Part shown: one piece after another, positions 24,877 to 34,104 of the stretch
How the letters are laid out: every line of letters starts with the position of its first letter
Position numbering within the stretch: position 1 is the first letter of the stretch
From: Lentisphaerota bacterium
GTDB taxonomy: Bacteria; Verrucomicrobiota; Lentisphaeria; Victivallales; Victivallaceae
Length of the DNA: 64,000 bases
Direction: 5' to 3'
NCBI GenBank assembly: GCA_015061805.1
Contig: SUVV01000008.1
Location: 50,696-114,695, forward strand
The notes under the pieces: model-generated
The model's input: only the letters and a program-made list of their open reading frames with translations
Told to the model about the DNA's origin: nothing
Database searches by the model: none
Made by a program: the position numbers and the translations under genes

Positions 24877-27347
24877 AATTCGACCTTTTGAATTCAACTG
24901 CGTTCAGTCATCTGCCGGTTTTTTCTCAACTGCCGCAAATCACTGAAGCGGTCGTGAAATCGCGGGGATGTATCATCCATGCCGCCCCCGGTGCAGGTAA
25001 GACCATGCTGGTTCCGGCGGCGCTGAAAGCGGCTCTGCCGGGCAAAATTCTGCTGATGGAACCCCGCCGGGTCGCTGCCAAAAGTGCGGCAGCCGGTATC
25101 GCCGCCATGCAGAAGTGGCACCTGGGAAATGAGGTGGGATTCAAGGTGCGCGGTGAAAATCTCTGTTCAAAAGAGACCGGCATCGTTTCCGCCACCTGCG
25201 GAATGGTTCTCAATATGCTCCGGAGTGACCCGGAACTTTCCGGTTTCGATGCCGTGATATTCGATGAATTTCACGAACGCGGTGCGGAACAGGAACTGGT
25301 ATTTGCCCTGCTGGACGAGGTGCGTCAGGTTTTACGGGATGATCTTGCTCTGGTGATAATGTCCGCAACGCTGGATGAAAATATCTCCAGTCATCTGCCC
25401 GGTTTTCCGGAAATCCGGGTGCCGGGGCGGGAATATCCGGTTGAGATCTCCTGGCGCGGTGTTGAAAAGGATTTTTTTGCCATCCCGGCAGAGTGCGCGA
25501 AAGCGGTACTGAATGTTTTCAATACCACTTCCGGAGATATTCTGGTCTTTCTGCCGGGCAAAAATGAGATTCACCGGTGTGCTGAACTGCTGACGGGGAA
25601 ATTGGAAAATTGCGTTGTCATGCCGCTTCACGGCGCACTGCCGCTTGCTGAACAGAGCCGGGTCCTCCGGAAACTTGACGACGGTAAACGCAAAGTCGTC
25701 CTCGCTACCAATATTGCAGAAAGCAGTCTGACCATCGACGGTGTTACCGCCGTCATCGACAGCGGTTATGAACGGCAGATGCATTTTTCTCCCGGCATGG
25801 GAATGCCGGTGCTGGAATTGAGCCGCATTGCTCTGGATTCGGCGGTACAGCGTTCCGGACGTGCCGGACGGACGGCGCCTGGAACTGCGCTCCGCTTGTG
25901 GTCAAAGCAGGAGGAGATGGGATTTCTGCGAAGTTTGCCGCCTGAGATCACCCGGTGTGATCTTTCGCGTACCGTTCTGGAAATCGCCCATTGGGGGACG
26001 ACGGCGGAGAAACTCAACTGGCTGACTCCGCCGCCGGAATCTGCGGTCAGTGCCGCAGTGAAAACGGTTCAGGCATTGGGGTTGCTCGATGGAAATATGC
26101 GTTTGACCGCTTCCGGGGAAAAGGCGGTCGAACTGCCGGTACATCCCCGATTGGCTGCGATGCTGATCTACGCTTCGGAAAACGATATGCTGCCGCTGGC
26201 GTGTCTGATCGCGGCATTGATCGAGGACGGTGATCTTTCCCGGCGCAACCGGGAAAAAGGTTGTGATATCCGCGAAATGATTTACGATTACCGGCAGCAT
26301 CCGGAACGTTTTTTTGCAGTGAAACAGAGTTATAAGCGGTTGCGGGAATTTTTCCGCTGTGCCGATTTTGACGGTGACGATGCCGCTTGCGGCATACTTA
26401 TCGCCTGCGCTTATCCGGAATATGTCGGCCGCGCCCGGAACCGTCACGGTATCGTCTACCAACTTGCCGGCGGCAGGACGGCGGCTCTTGACGAAGACGA
26501 TGAATTGCGCAAAGAGGAATTTCTGGCGATCGCCGGAGTGAGTGCGGTTTCCGGCCGGGATGCGCTTGTTCAGGCGGCATCTCCGGTGACACTTGAGGAG
26601 TTGACTGATCTTTTTGGAGAGCGTTTTGTTGAAAATGAGGAGTTTGAATTCGATTCAGAGACCGGCAAGGTTTCCGGATCGAAAGTCACCCGTTTCGGTT
26701 CTCTGGTCATATCAAGTTCCCCCTTTGTGCCGGATGGCGCACTGGTCGGTAAAGCAATTCTCTCCGGTGCGCTCAAGCGGCAATTGGAACTGATTTCTCC
26801 TGGAACTCCGGCGCACCGTCTGCTCTGCCGGGTGCGTTTTGCCCGGAATTGCGGCGATGAGAGTCTGCCGGATTGGAGCGAAGATAACTTCATTCGCATT
26901 TTGCCGGAATTGAGCGCCCCTTACCTTGCCGGAGTGAAAAACTTCAATATGCTTTCCAATCTTAATTGGCTGGAAATTTTGAAATCGGCGCTTGAGTATT
27001 CGCAATTGGAATCACTCAACAAACTCTGTCCGGACAAGTACCGCACCCCAGCCGGACAGGAGATCGCGATCGACTATTCCGGTGAACAGCCCACGCTGCA
27101 GGTGCCGCTTCAGCAGCTTTACGGCGAAAAGATCCATCCGCTTGTCGGCAGAAACCGTTTGCCGCTGCGTTTGGAACTGCTTTCTCCCGCCCGCCGTCCG
27201 GTACAGATCACCTGCGATCTGCCCGGTTTCTGGCAAGGCAGCTGGAGTCTGGTTCGCAGTGAGATGCGCAGCCGCTATCCCAAGCATGAGTGGCCGGAAC
27301 ATCCGGAAGATGCCGATCCCCGGCGCTCTTCGGTGAAAAAACGGTGA
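24873..27347 (+). CDS. hrpB: ATP-dependent helicase HrpB
   Basis: An 824-residue DExH-box helicase. Walker A is HAAPGAGKTMLVPAALK, motif II is the HrpB-typical DEFHERGAEQELVFALL, motif III is MSATLD, and motif VI is QRSGRAGRTAPG. The HA2 region follows (LGLLDGNMRLTASG). The C-terminal HrpB domain ends with DLPGFWQGSWSLVRSEMRSR and YPKHEWPEHPEDADP, a hallmark of the family. Length is normal. The cellular role in most bacteria is unclear; it is translationally coupled to the recombinase here. Confidence 0.95.
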   Translation: MKFDLLNSTAFSHLPVFSQLPQITEAVVKSRGCIIHAAPGAGKTMLVPAALKAALPGKILLMEPRRVAAKSAAAGIAAMQKWHLGNEVGFKVRGENLCSKETGIVSATCGMVLNMLRSDPELSGFDAVIFDEFHERGAEQELVFALLDEVRQVLRDDLALVIMSATLDENISSHLPGFPEIRVPGREYPVEISWRGVEKDFFAIPAECAKAVLNVFNTTSGDILVFLPGKNEIHRCAELLTGKLENCVVMPLHGALPLAEQSRVLRKLDDGKRKVVLATNIAESSLTIDGVTAVIDSGYERQMHFSPGMGMPVLELSRIALDSAVQRSGRAGRTAPGTALRLWSKQEEMGFLRSLPPEITRCDLSRTVLEIAHWGTTAEKLNWLTPPPESAVSAAVKTVQALGLLDGNMRLTASGEKAVELPVHPRLAAMLIYASENDMLPLACLIAALIEDGDLSRRNREKGCDIREMIYDYRQHPERFFAVKQSYKRLREFFRCADFDGDDAACGILIACAYPEYVGRARNRHGIVYQLAGGRTAALDEDDELRKEEFLAIAGVSAVSGRDALVQAASPVTLEELTDLFGERFVENEEFEFDSETGKVSGSKVTRFGSLVISSSPFVPDGALVGKAILSGALKRQLELISPGTPAHRLLCRVRFARNCGDESLPDWSEDNFIRILPELSAPYLAGVKNFNMLSNLNWLEILKSALEYSQLESLNKLCPDKYRTPAGQEIAIDYSGEQPTLQVPLQQLYGEKIHPLVGRNRLPLRLELLSPARRPVQITCDLPGFWQGSWSLVRSEMRSRYPKHEWPEHPEDADPRRSSVKKR

Positions 27348-27392
27348 TTTTAAATATTGCTCTGTTCTTCAGACAAATGACTGTTTTTTACA

Positions 27393-27421
27393 TTGATTTT
27401 TTTAAAATTTATGATTATATT
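27393..27421 (+). promoter_or_regulatory. Promoter of the 27.4-kb leader RNA candidate
   Basis: TTGATT, 17 bases, TATATT. Predicted start near 27428. Immediately after it AGAGG precedes a nine-codon frame (MLLMEGTPL, stop at about 27464). Confidence 0.55.
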
Positions 27422-27427
27422 AACAGA

Positions 27428-27657
27428 GAGGCAAAAATGTTGTTAATGGAGGGCACACCATTGTGAAAAATTAATTATCAATATTAATACATAAAATTGA
27501 ATAAAAAGCGTTTGCTCCAGATCTACCACATCTAAAACAAAACGTCAGCAAAAAACAATCGATTGTGTTGCCACAATTTTGGCGGCTCATTTCGATAATG
27601 TGTTTTGCTGGCTGTGGTAGGCTTGGAGCGGCATTCATCGAAATGACCGCTTTTTTA
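27428..27657 (+). ncRNA. Structured leader or small RNA with its own terminator
   Basis: Within a 675-base stretch without a normal gene, this piece holds a long-range hairpin and a terminator. GCTCCA-gat-CTACCACA (27514-27530) pairs with TGTGGTAG-gct-TGGAGC (27613-27629), and AGCAAAA inside pairs with TTTTGCT. The intrinsic terminator AGCGGCATT/AATGaCCGCT with T6 is at 27627-27656. The two structures share bases 27627-27629, so they compete. The piece could be a free small RNA or an attenuator for the FkbM gene at 28023. The same 19-base box recurs at 27869. Confidence 0.5.
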
Positions 27658-27887
27658 TTTGAAACGTATAGTTGAGATTAACGACAAGTAGAATACTCCT
27701 GTTTTTTGAGCAGAGTATTTAAACATAAGGAGGCTGTGAAAAACAATATCTGATACAATTATGCTTGATATTAAAAGAGATGGTTTCAATATTTTCTAAT
27801 AGTCTTAAACATACTGTTATGTAGACTTTATTATTTTTTTGAAATCTTTTCAACCGAAAAATTTGTCCGCTCCAGATCTACCACATC
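27514..27887 (+). repeat. Duplicated 19-base box
   Basis: GCTCCAGATCTACCACATC occurs exactly at 27514-27532 and again at 27869-27887, 355 bases apart. A diverged inverted relative (TGTGGTAGGCTTGGAGC) is at 27613-27629. The stretch 27658-28022 otherwise holds AT-rich sequence and a small CCGGTA/TACCGG hairpin near 27955-27973. Confidence 0.7.
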
Positions 27888-28022
27888 GAAACGAACAGGC
27901 AAACCACAAAACGGCGGTTGTAATTGCGCAGTATATTCTGCTGTTATACCATTCCGGTAAGAAAATACCGGGACTTTTGTGTGTCGTCTGTTCCGGACAG
28001 CAACACAAAAGGAAACAACGAT

Positions 28023-29000
28023 ATGTTTTTTATCAAACGGCTGATTTCAAAATGGCTGCCGCGCAAACTCAAGACAAAACTCTGCTTTTTACTGCATCTC
28101 ATAATGCACGAATGGCAACAACCCGCACCATATCCTCATGCTGAAAATTTTTTAGGAAAAATTCCGGATAATTGGCAGGAACTATTCCCCGGTGTCAGTG
28201 ATAAATCTTTACAGGAAATCAATGAGTTTTTCAGACGATTATCCAATGAGAGGTTGCTTTGTTATGAGACTCCGCAGCTGACATGTTTGGTGAGACGTGA
28301 TTTTATTGATGCCGAGTTATTGTATCCTCCTGAAAACGAAGCACTGAAAAAAGCTCAGAAAAAATATCATCTCCACGGCGGTATTGAATCGCTTATCGCT
28401 CATCACGGAGTTGCTTATCTTCCGGAATCAGTCCATGCTTATCTTAAAAACAAAGCATTTGTTGATGCTGGAGCATACATTGGTAATTATACCATCCCAT
28501 ATTGTAAAAAGTATACCCCGGCTGTTGTGTATGCCATTGAGCCTAACCCGAAAAGTGTTAAAAAGTTAAGGGATAATTTGAGACGCAACAACATCCCGGA
28601 ATCTCAAGTGGAAATTTTTCAATGTGCTCTCGGCAACAAAACGGCGGCAATAAAATTTGATGCTGATGGTATCAGATGTGATATCCCCGGTGAATGTGAA
28701 ACCGTTATTCGCAAATTGGATGACTTGTTGCAAGAACGTCATGTTCCTGTCGGCTTGATTAAGGCGGATGTTGAAGGCATGGGAGTTGAACTTTTGCAAG
28801 GGGCAATTAAAACCATTGAGCGTTACCGTCCGGTATTGGCGTTATCGTGTTATCATACTCCGACAGAACTTTTCGGACAGTTTGAATTGTTGAAAACACG
28901 CTATCCATTTTACTCCATCTCATTTCTTTCTTTACCGCCCGGTCGCGGATGGGAATTGACAATGCTTGCTGTCCCGGAGGTGTTGCATGACAATGCCTGA
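28023..29000 (+). CDS. FkbM-family SAM-dependent methyltransferase
   Basis: A 325-residue methyltransferase. The SAM-binding motif is FVDAGAYIGNYTIPYCKK with the acidic loop AIEPNPKSVKKLRDNL. The FkbM core continues with GNKTAAIKFD and LIKADVEGMGVELLQGA, which matches the IDVEGAE-type motif. FkbM enzymes methylate hydroxyls of glycans or polyketides; here the next gene is a glycosyltransferase, so a surface glycan is the likely target. The ATG at 28023 has AAAGGA upstream; the frame is open earlier but without a ribosome site. Base composition is AT-rich against the neighbourhood. Confidence 0.85.
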   Translation: MFFIKRLISKWLPRKLKTKLCFLLHLIMHEWQQPAPYPHAENFLGKIPDNWQELFPGVSDKSLQEINEFFRRLSNERLLCYETPQLTCLVRRDFIDAELLYPPENEALKKAQKKYHLHGGIESLIAHHGVAYLPESVHAYLKNKAFVDAGAYIGNYTIPYCKKYTPAVVYAIEPNPKSVKKLRDNLRRNNIPESQVEIFQCALGNKTAAIKFDADGIRCDIPGECETVIRKLDDLLQERHVPVGLIKADVEGMGVELLQGAIKTIERYRPVLALSCYHTPTELFGQFELLKTRYPFYSISFLSLPPGRGWELTMLAVPEVLHDNA

Positions 29001-29874
29001 AATTTCTGTCATAATACCGGTTTTTAATACCGGAATAATACTGAAAGATACCATTGATTCAGTTATTGCTCAAACTTTTTCCGATTTCGAAGTGATAATC
29101 GTTGACGATGGTTCTACTGACCGCATTACAATCGACGTGTTAAATTGTCAAACGGATCACCGAATCCGGATAATCCATCAGGTGAATTCCGGAGTCGCAG
29201 CTGCCAGAAACCGTGGTATTTCAGAGTCACGTGGTAAATATATCGCTTTTTTGGATCACGATGATCTGTATCTTCCGGATAAACTTGCGGTTTTGAAATC
29301 TTTATTAGATGAAACGCCGAATGCAGTATTGGCTTATTCTCCGGTGATTCCATTCGGAGAAGATATTTCCCGATTCATAAAATTTGGGATAGTTGATTAT
29401 CTTACATACCATCAACTTTTACAACACAACCTGATTTATTCAATGAGTTGTGTTATGGTGAAAAAGAAACCGGTTGAACGTCACAATATCCGGTTTGACA
29501 ATGTATGTGTGCCCTGTGATGATTGGGATTTTTATTTGCAGTTATCCAGATTCGGAGTATGCCGTTGCACAGATGTTCCACTGGTGAAATATCGAATGTT
29601 TGCCGGAAATCAAAGCCGGAATTTATCAGTAATGTATCAAGCCGGATTAAATGTTATGCAAAAATATCGCCGGAAAACCTCTGTTTTTTCCGATATTTCC
29701 AGTTTTTGGGCAATTTGCAGAGGTTTTTGTGAATATCATTACGGCTATGCATTTTTTTGTATTCGCAATGGAAAAACAGCAGAGAGCATGAAACATCTTT
29801 TTCTTGGATATATCAATAACCCGTTTTCTTTGAAACCATGGCGTTTCCTTGTTAAAAAATTATTTTACAGATAA
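28987..29874 (+). CDS. Family 2 glycosyltransferase (GT-A)
   Basis: A 295-residue GT2 enzyme. The N-terminal EISVIIPVFNTGIILKDTID leads to VIIVDDGSTD, the nucleotide-sugar site, and AAARN-like VAAARNRGISESRGKYIAFL ends in the DHDD metal motif. The protein is soluble, with one hydrophobic C-terminal stretch at most. GGAGGT lies 5 bases before the ATG at 28987. The gene overlaps the FkbM gene by 14 bases, so the two act together, probably on an envelope glycan. AT-rich like its partner. Confidence 0.88.
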   Translation: MTMPEISVIIPVFNTGIILKDTIDSVIAQTFSDFEVIIVDDGSTDRITIDVLNCQTDHRIRIIHQVNSGVAAARNRGISESRGKYIAFLDHDDLYLPDKLAVLKSLLDETPNAVLAYSPVIPFGEDISRFIKFGIVDYLTYHQLLQHNLIYSMSCVMVKKKPVERHNIRFDNVCVPCDDWDFYLQLSRFGVCRCTDVPLVKYRMFAGNQSRNLSVMYQAGLNVMQKYRRKTSVFSDISSFWAICRGFCEYHYGYAFFCIRNGKTAESMKHLFLGYINNPFSLKPWRFLVKKLFYR

Positions 29875-29881
29875 TTCTATG

Positions 29882-29909
29882 TTGACAAAATATTCCCATG
29901 TGATATATT
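29882..29909 (+). promoter_or_regulatory. Promoter of the heparinase-like operon
   Basis: TTGACA, 16 bases, TATATT; about 33 bases before the ATG, which is preceded by AAAGG. Confidence 0.7.
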
Positions 29910-29942
29910 ATGCTGCAGAGAAAATAATCGAAAGGTGCGATT

Positions 29943-31829
29943 ATGCTTAAATTCATTTCAGGAGTAAGTGCAATTATGTTGACAGCCGCAGCAAGTGCCG
30001 GAATCGTCCGGTGGAACAGTACACCGGATTGCAAAGATCAGAAGTTCTGGCAATCGATGAAGTCACATGTTCAGTATCAGGCGCTGATGAAACGCGCCGA
30101 TGAGATGCTCGCTGATGAGGTCGTCTCTCCTTTACCGCTCTATCTGGAGTGTTCGCAAACCGGAAACCGGGTCAATTACGAACGGCAATATTTCAAATTC
30201 CGCCATTTCGGACCATTGGTCGCGGCTTACTGTACTACCGGTGATGTAAAATATTTGAAAAATATCGAGGCTCGCTTGCGTATGCTGCTCTCTCTGCCGT
30301 CCTGGGTGCTTCCGGCACATGACCGTTTCCTCAAGGGATACCGGGGCGAGGAGGTCGTGGTTGATCTTTTTTCTGCCAATCTCGGCAGTGAATTGGCGGC
30401 TGTCTTGTTCATTCTTGAGCCGGCGCTCGATAAGAAACTTGCTTCCAATGTGAGAAAAGCGGTTTTTTACCATGTCATCACCCCCATCGAAGAGGCGGTC
30501 GAGGGCAAATGTAAACTTGATCGTTTCTGGTGGCTCAACGGCAGTAACAACTGGAATCCGGTCTGCAAGCGCGGGGTGATTTCCGCTGCTTTGAGGATCG
30601 GTATGGAAAAAGAACGTATTGACAAAATTCTGAAACTTTTCTTCGGCAATTTTGAAAACTACATGGCAAGTTTCGGCAATGAAGGCTATTGTGACGAAGG
30701 TCTTGGTTATTGGGGCGGCAGTTGCGGAGAATACCTCATCATCTCTGCGTTGCTCAAACAGTATGACGGTCGGGATGTGCTTTCCGGAGAGCCCCGGATG
30801 CTCAAGGCGGTAATGTATCCCGAAAATATTATGATGGCACCCGGATTTTATCCGGCATATACGGATTGTTCCATCAATTCCGCACCGGGGATGTATACGC
30901 TGCAGTTGCGCAATATTCTGCTCGGTAAGCGCAAGGGATTTTCGGATGATATAAAGTTCGGAGACGGCTTGGTTGAGATGTGTATGCGCTTGTACTATCC
31001 GGTAGACAACACTCCGGTCGAAGTAAAAAATGATGAACCTTTTTCCAAATTCACCGATGCCGGTGCCTTTGTGATGCGCCAGATGCCGGGCAGTCCGCTT
31101 TCGGTATCTTTCAAGGGCGGACACAATCGCGAATCCCATAACCACAACGATGTCGGCACCTACATCGTGGCGGTCGACGGGGTGCCGCTGGTGCTTGACC
31201 CGGGCGGCGAAATTTATTCAGCGCGTACCTTCAGTCCCCGCCGTTATGAATCAAAACTGCTCAACGGTTACGGTCACAGCGTTCCGAGGATCAATGGCAA
31301 ACTGCAGACCAACCGGGTGGGCGGTGATGCGTTTAATCCTCCGGAAAACGAAACTCCGGTCGAGTTGATCCGCGGAGTACTGCTTGAACATGATATTTCT
31401 GCTGATTACGGCATGGCAAAATTTGATATCAGCCGGGTCTACAACCATATCCCGGAAGTGAAAAAACTGGAACGCACCTTCGTTTTTGACCGCAAAAACG
31501 GCGGCAGTTTCACCGTTTCCGATGTGGCAGAATTCAGCAAACCTGTCGAATTTGAGAATCCTGTTATCACGTTGGGCGAGGTGAAAAAACTCGGTGAAAA
31601 TAGATATCTCATCAGTTGGGATGGCGATAAGCATGATCCGGAAAAAATGGTGAATTGGAAAAGTCGCCAACTGATCGTTGAAGTCAAAAGCAGTGTGCCG
31701 TACAAATTCTCCATCGATACCATAAAAGAGGATACCTGGCACCAACTGCCGGTTTACCGGCTGGCTTTCACCGCAGCAGAAAAATGTGAAAATATTAAAA
31801 TGGAATTTATTTACACTCCGGTGAAATGA
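29943..31829 (+). CDS. Secreted heparinase II/III-like polysaccharide lyase, copy 1
   Basis: A 628-residue exported protein. The signal peptide is MLKFISGVSAIMLTAAASAG. An alpha/alpha-toroid N-terminal half (WWLNGSNNWNPVC, YCDEGLGYWGGSCGEYL) precedes a beta-rich heparinase II/III domain marked by FKGGHNRESHNHNDVGTYIV. The H-x-H-x-D stretch and the preceding NRE are conserved in this family. Such enzymes cleave uronic-acid polysaccharides by elimination. The exact substrate is not known. It is the first of two tandem paralogues 23 bases apart, with near-identical signal and core motifs. Confidence 0.87.
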   Translation: MLKFISGVSAIMLTAAASAGIVRWNSTPDCKDQKFWQSMKSHVQYQALMKRADEMLADEVVSPLPLYLECSQTGNRVNYERQYFKFRHFGPLVAAYCTTGDVKYLKNIEARLRMLLSLPSWVLPAHDRFLKGYRGEEVVVDLFSANLGSELAAVLFILEPALDKKLASNVRKAVFYHVITPIEEAVEGKCKLDRFWWLNGSNNWNPVCKRGVISAALRIGMEKERIDKILKLFFGNFENYMASFGNEGYCDEGLGYWGGSCGEYLIISALLKQYDGRDVLSGEPRMLKAVMYPENIMMAPGFYPAYTDCSINSAPGMYTLQLRNILLGKRKGFSDDIKFGDGLVEMCMRLYYPVDNTPVEVKNDEPFSKFTDAGAFVMRQMPGSPLSVSFKGGHNRESHNHNDVGTYIVAVDGVPLVLDPGGEIYSARTFSPRRYESKLLNGYGHSVPRINGKLQTNRVGGDAFNPPENETPVELIRGVLLEHDISADYGMAKFDISRVYNHIPEVKKLERTFVFDRKNGGSFTVSDVAEFSKPVEFENPVITLGEVKKLGENRYLISWDGDKHDPEKMVNWKSRQLIVEVKSSVPYKFSIDTIKEDTWHQLPVYRLAFTAAEKCENIKMEFIYTPVK

Positions 31830-31852
31830 TTTTATATATAAGGGTAGTGTAA

Positions 31853-33721
31853 ATGTTAAAGATAGTTTCAGGATTGATTGCAATCATGTTGACCTTCGCC
31901 GCAAGTGCCGGAATTGTCCGCTGGAATAATGTCCCGGATTGCCGCGACCAGGCATTTTGGAGTAAATTGAAATCCCACAAGCAGTATGAAAATCTGATCA
32001 AGCGCGCCGATGAAATGGCGGCGGCTGAACTGGTTTCTCCGCTGCCGTATTATCTGGAAGTTATTAAAACCGGCAATCGTTCCAATTATGAGCACCGGCA
32101 CAATCAACTTCGCATGATCGGGCCGTTGGTGGTGGCTTACTGCACCACCGGCAATGTCAAATATCTCAAAAATATTGAAGCGCGGTTCAATATTATACTT
32201 TCATTGCCTACCTGGGTCATATCGGCGCACGATCAGACATTGAAAGGATATAAGCAGGAGGAGGTTTTGATCGATCTTTTTTCTGCTGAAATGGGCAGCG
32301 AAATTGCCACAACACTCTGTATCCTTGAACCGGTACTGGATAAGAAACTTTATTCCGAGATGAGAAAAGCGCTCTTTCACCATATCATCAATCCGATCGA
32401 AGAGGTGGTAGAGGGGAAATCTCCGGCAGAGCGTTTCTGGTGGCTCAACGGCACTAACAATTGGAATCCGATCTGCAAAGAGGGGGTGATTTCCACCATT
32501 TTGCGTGTCGGTTTGGAGAAAGAACGTATCGAAAAGATCCTCAAACTCTTCTTCGATAATTTTGAAAATTATATGGCAAATTTCGGTAATGAAGGCTATT
32601 GCGACGAGGGATTGAGTTACTGGGGCGGCAGCTGTGGTAAATATCTGTCCATTGCCGCTTTGCTCAAACAGTATGACGGGCGGGATGTGCTTTCCGGAGA
32701 ACCCCGGATGCTCAAGGCGATCATGTATCCGGAGAATATCATGATGGCCCCCGGTTGTTATCCGGCATTGAACGACTGCCGGATCGATGCAAAACCTCCG
32801 GTTTATGTCCTGCAGTTGCGGGATATTCTGCTGGGCAAACGTAACGGATTTTCAGAGGATATCGAGTTCGCAAACGAGATAGCATCCATTTGTTTGCGTT
32901 TGAATTATCCGGTTGACAACCGTCTCTGTGAGGTCAGAAATGAAAATCCTTTCAGCAGATTTGTCGAGGCCGGATGCTTTGTTATGCGACAGACTGCAGA
33001 TTCCCCGTTGTCGGTGGCTTTTGAGGGCGGTCACAACCGGGAATCTCACAACCACAATGATCTCGGTACCTACATTATTGCAGTGAATGGAGTTCCCGTG
33101 GTGGTCGATCCCGGCAGGGGAGGGTATACCGCCGATACCTTCGGGCCCCGCCGTTATGAATCAAACCTGCTCAACAGTTACGGTCACAGCGTGCCGAGGA
33201 TCAATGGCAGACTGCAGACCAACCGGGTGGGCGGTGATGCGTTTAATCCTCCGAAAAACCTGACCCCGATCAAGTATATTCAGGCGGTACTGCTCAAACA
33301 TGAATTGACTCTGGAACGGGGATTTGTGAAGTTTGACATTTCCCGGGGGTACAATCAGATCAAAAGTCTGAAAAAACTGGAACGTTCTTTGCTTTTTGAC
33401 CGCAAAGAGGGCGGAAAAATCACCGTGACTGACGAAGCTGCTTTCAGTGAAGTTGCCGAATTTGAAGGAGCGGTTATCACCTTGAGTAAAATCACTGAGT
33501 TGGGCAATAATAAATATTTGCTCCAATGGGACGGAAAACATTTGGATTGGAAAGCCCAACAGTTGATGCTTGAGGTGAAAAGTTCTGTGCCATATAAATT
33601 TTCCATTGATACCATCAAGGAAAAAACCCGTTTCAATCTGCCGATCTACCGGTTGGCTTTCACCACAGCAGAAAAATGTAAAAATATCAAAATGGAGTTT
33701 ATTTATACTCCGGTAAAGTGA
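31853..33721 (+). CDS. Secreted heparinase II/III-like polysaccharide lyase, copy 2
   Basis: A 622-residue paralogue of the preceding gene, alike along its whole length including the signal peptide (MLKIVSGLIAIMLTFAASAG), the WWLNGTNNWNPICKEG loop, the FEGGHNRESHNHNDLGTYII core and the common C-terminus VKSSVPYKFSIDTIKE. Parts of the DNA are nearly identical, for example around 31270-31340 and 33190-33255. That pattern suggests tandem duplication with local conversion. The sites that differ cluster outside the core, so specificity may have shifted. A NifX-like gene follows after 16 bases. Confidence 0.86.
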   Translation: MLKIVSGLIAIMLTFAASAGIVRWNNVPDCRDQAFWSKLKSHKQYENLIKRADEMAAAELVSPLPYYLEVIKTGNRSNYEHRHNQLRMIGPLVVAYCTTGNVKYLKNIEARFNIILSLPTWVISAHDQTLKGYKQEEVLIDLFSAEMGSEIATTLCILEPVLDKKLYSEMRKALFHHIINPIEEVVEGKSPAERFWWLNGTNNWNPICKEGVISTILRVGLEKERIEKILKLFFDNFENYMANFGNEGYCDEGLSYWGGSCGKYLSIAALLKQYDGRDVLSGEPRMLKAIMYPENIMMAPGCYPALNDCRIDAKPPVYVLQLRDILLGKRNGFSEDIEFANEIASICLRLNYPVDNRLCEVRNENPFSRFVEAGCFVMRQTADSPLSVAFEGGHNRESHNHNDLGTYIIAVNGVPVVVDPGRGGYTADTFGPRRYESNLLNSYGHSVPRINGRLQTNRVGGDAFNPPKNLTPIKYIQAVLLKHELTLERGFVKFDISRGYNQIKSLKKLERSLLFDRKEGGKITVTDEAAFSEVAEFEGAVITLSKITELGNNKYLLQWDGKHLDWKAQQLMLEVKSSVPYKFSIDTIKEKTRFNLPIYRLAFTTAEKCKNIKMEFIYTPVK

Positions 33722-33737
33722 TCAAAGGAATAGAAAA

Positions 33738-34094
33738 ATGAAAATTGCAGTAACTTGTGAAAACAATCAGGTCTTTCAGCACTTCGGACATACGCCGGAA
33801 TTTGCGATTTTTGAAGTTGCCGATGGCAAGATCGTCAGTGAAAAAATGCTGTCCAGCGGCGATTCCGGACATGGCGCGCTCGCTACGCTTCTCGCTTTGG
33901 AGCAGATCGAAACTCTGATTTGCGGTGGTATCGGCGGCGGCGCGATCAAAGCTCTTGATAATGCCGGGATCAAAGTCGTTGGCGGAGCATCCGGCGATGT
34001 CCGGGATGTCGCCGAAGCATTTGTCGCCGGAACTTTGCAAGTCCGTGCTGACTTCCACTGCAAGCACCACCACGGCGAACATACTTGCGGATAA
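33738..34094 (+). CDS. NifB/NifX-type dinitrogenase iron-molybdenum cofactor domain protein
   Basis: A 118-residue single-domain protein. MKIAVTCENNQVFQHFGHTP and EFAIFEV are the typical opening, and LICGGIGGGAIKALDNAGIKV is the conserved glycine-rich core. The C-terminus is histidine- and cysteine-rich (HCKHHHGEHTCG). In nitrogen fixers such domains carry FeMo-cofactor or FeS precursors. Stand-alone copies in other bacteria have unclear roles, possibly metal or FeS handling. No nif genes are in the window. It is downstream of the two heparinase genes and upstream of a repeat array. Confidence 0.88.
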   Translation: MKIAVTCENNQVFQHFGHTPEFAIFEVADGKIVSEKMLSSGDSGHGALATLLALEQIETLICGGIGGGAIKALDNAGIKVVGGASGDVRDVAEAFVAGTLQVRADFHCKHHHGEHTCG

Positions 34095-34104
34095 AAATCT
34101 CTAT

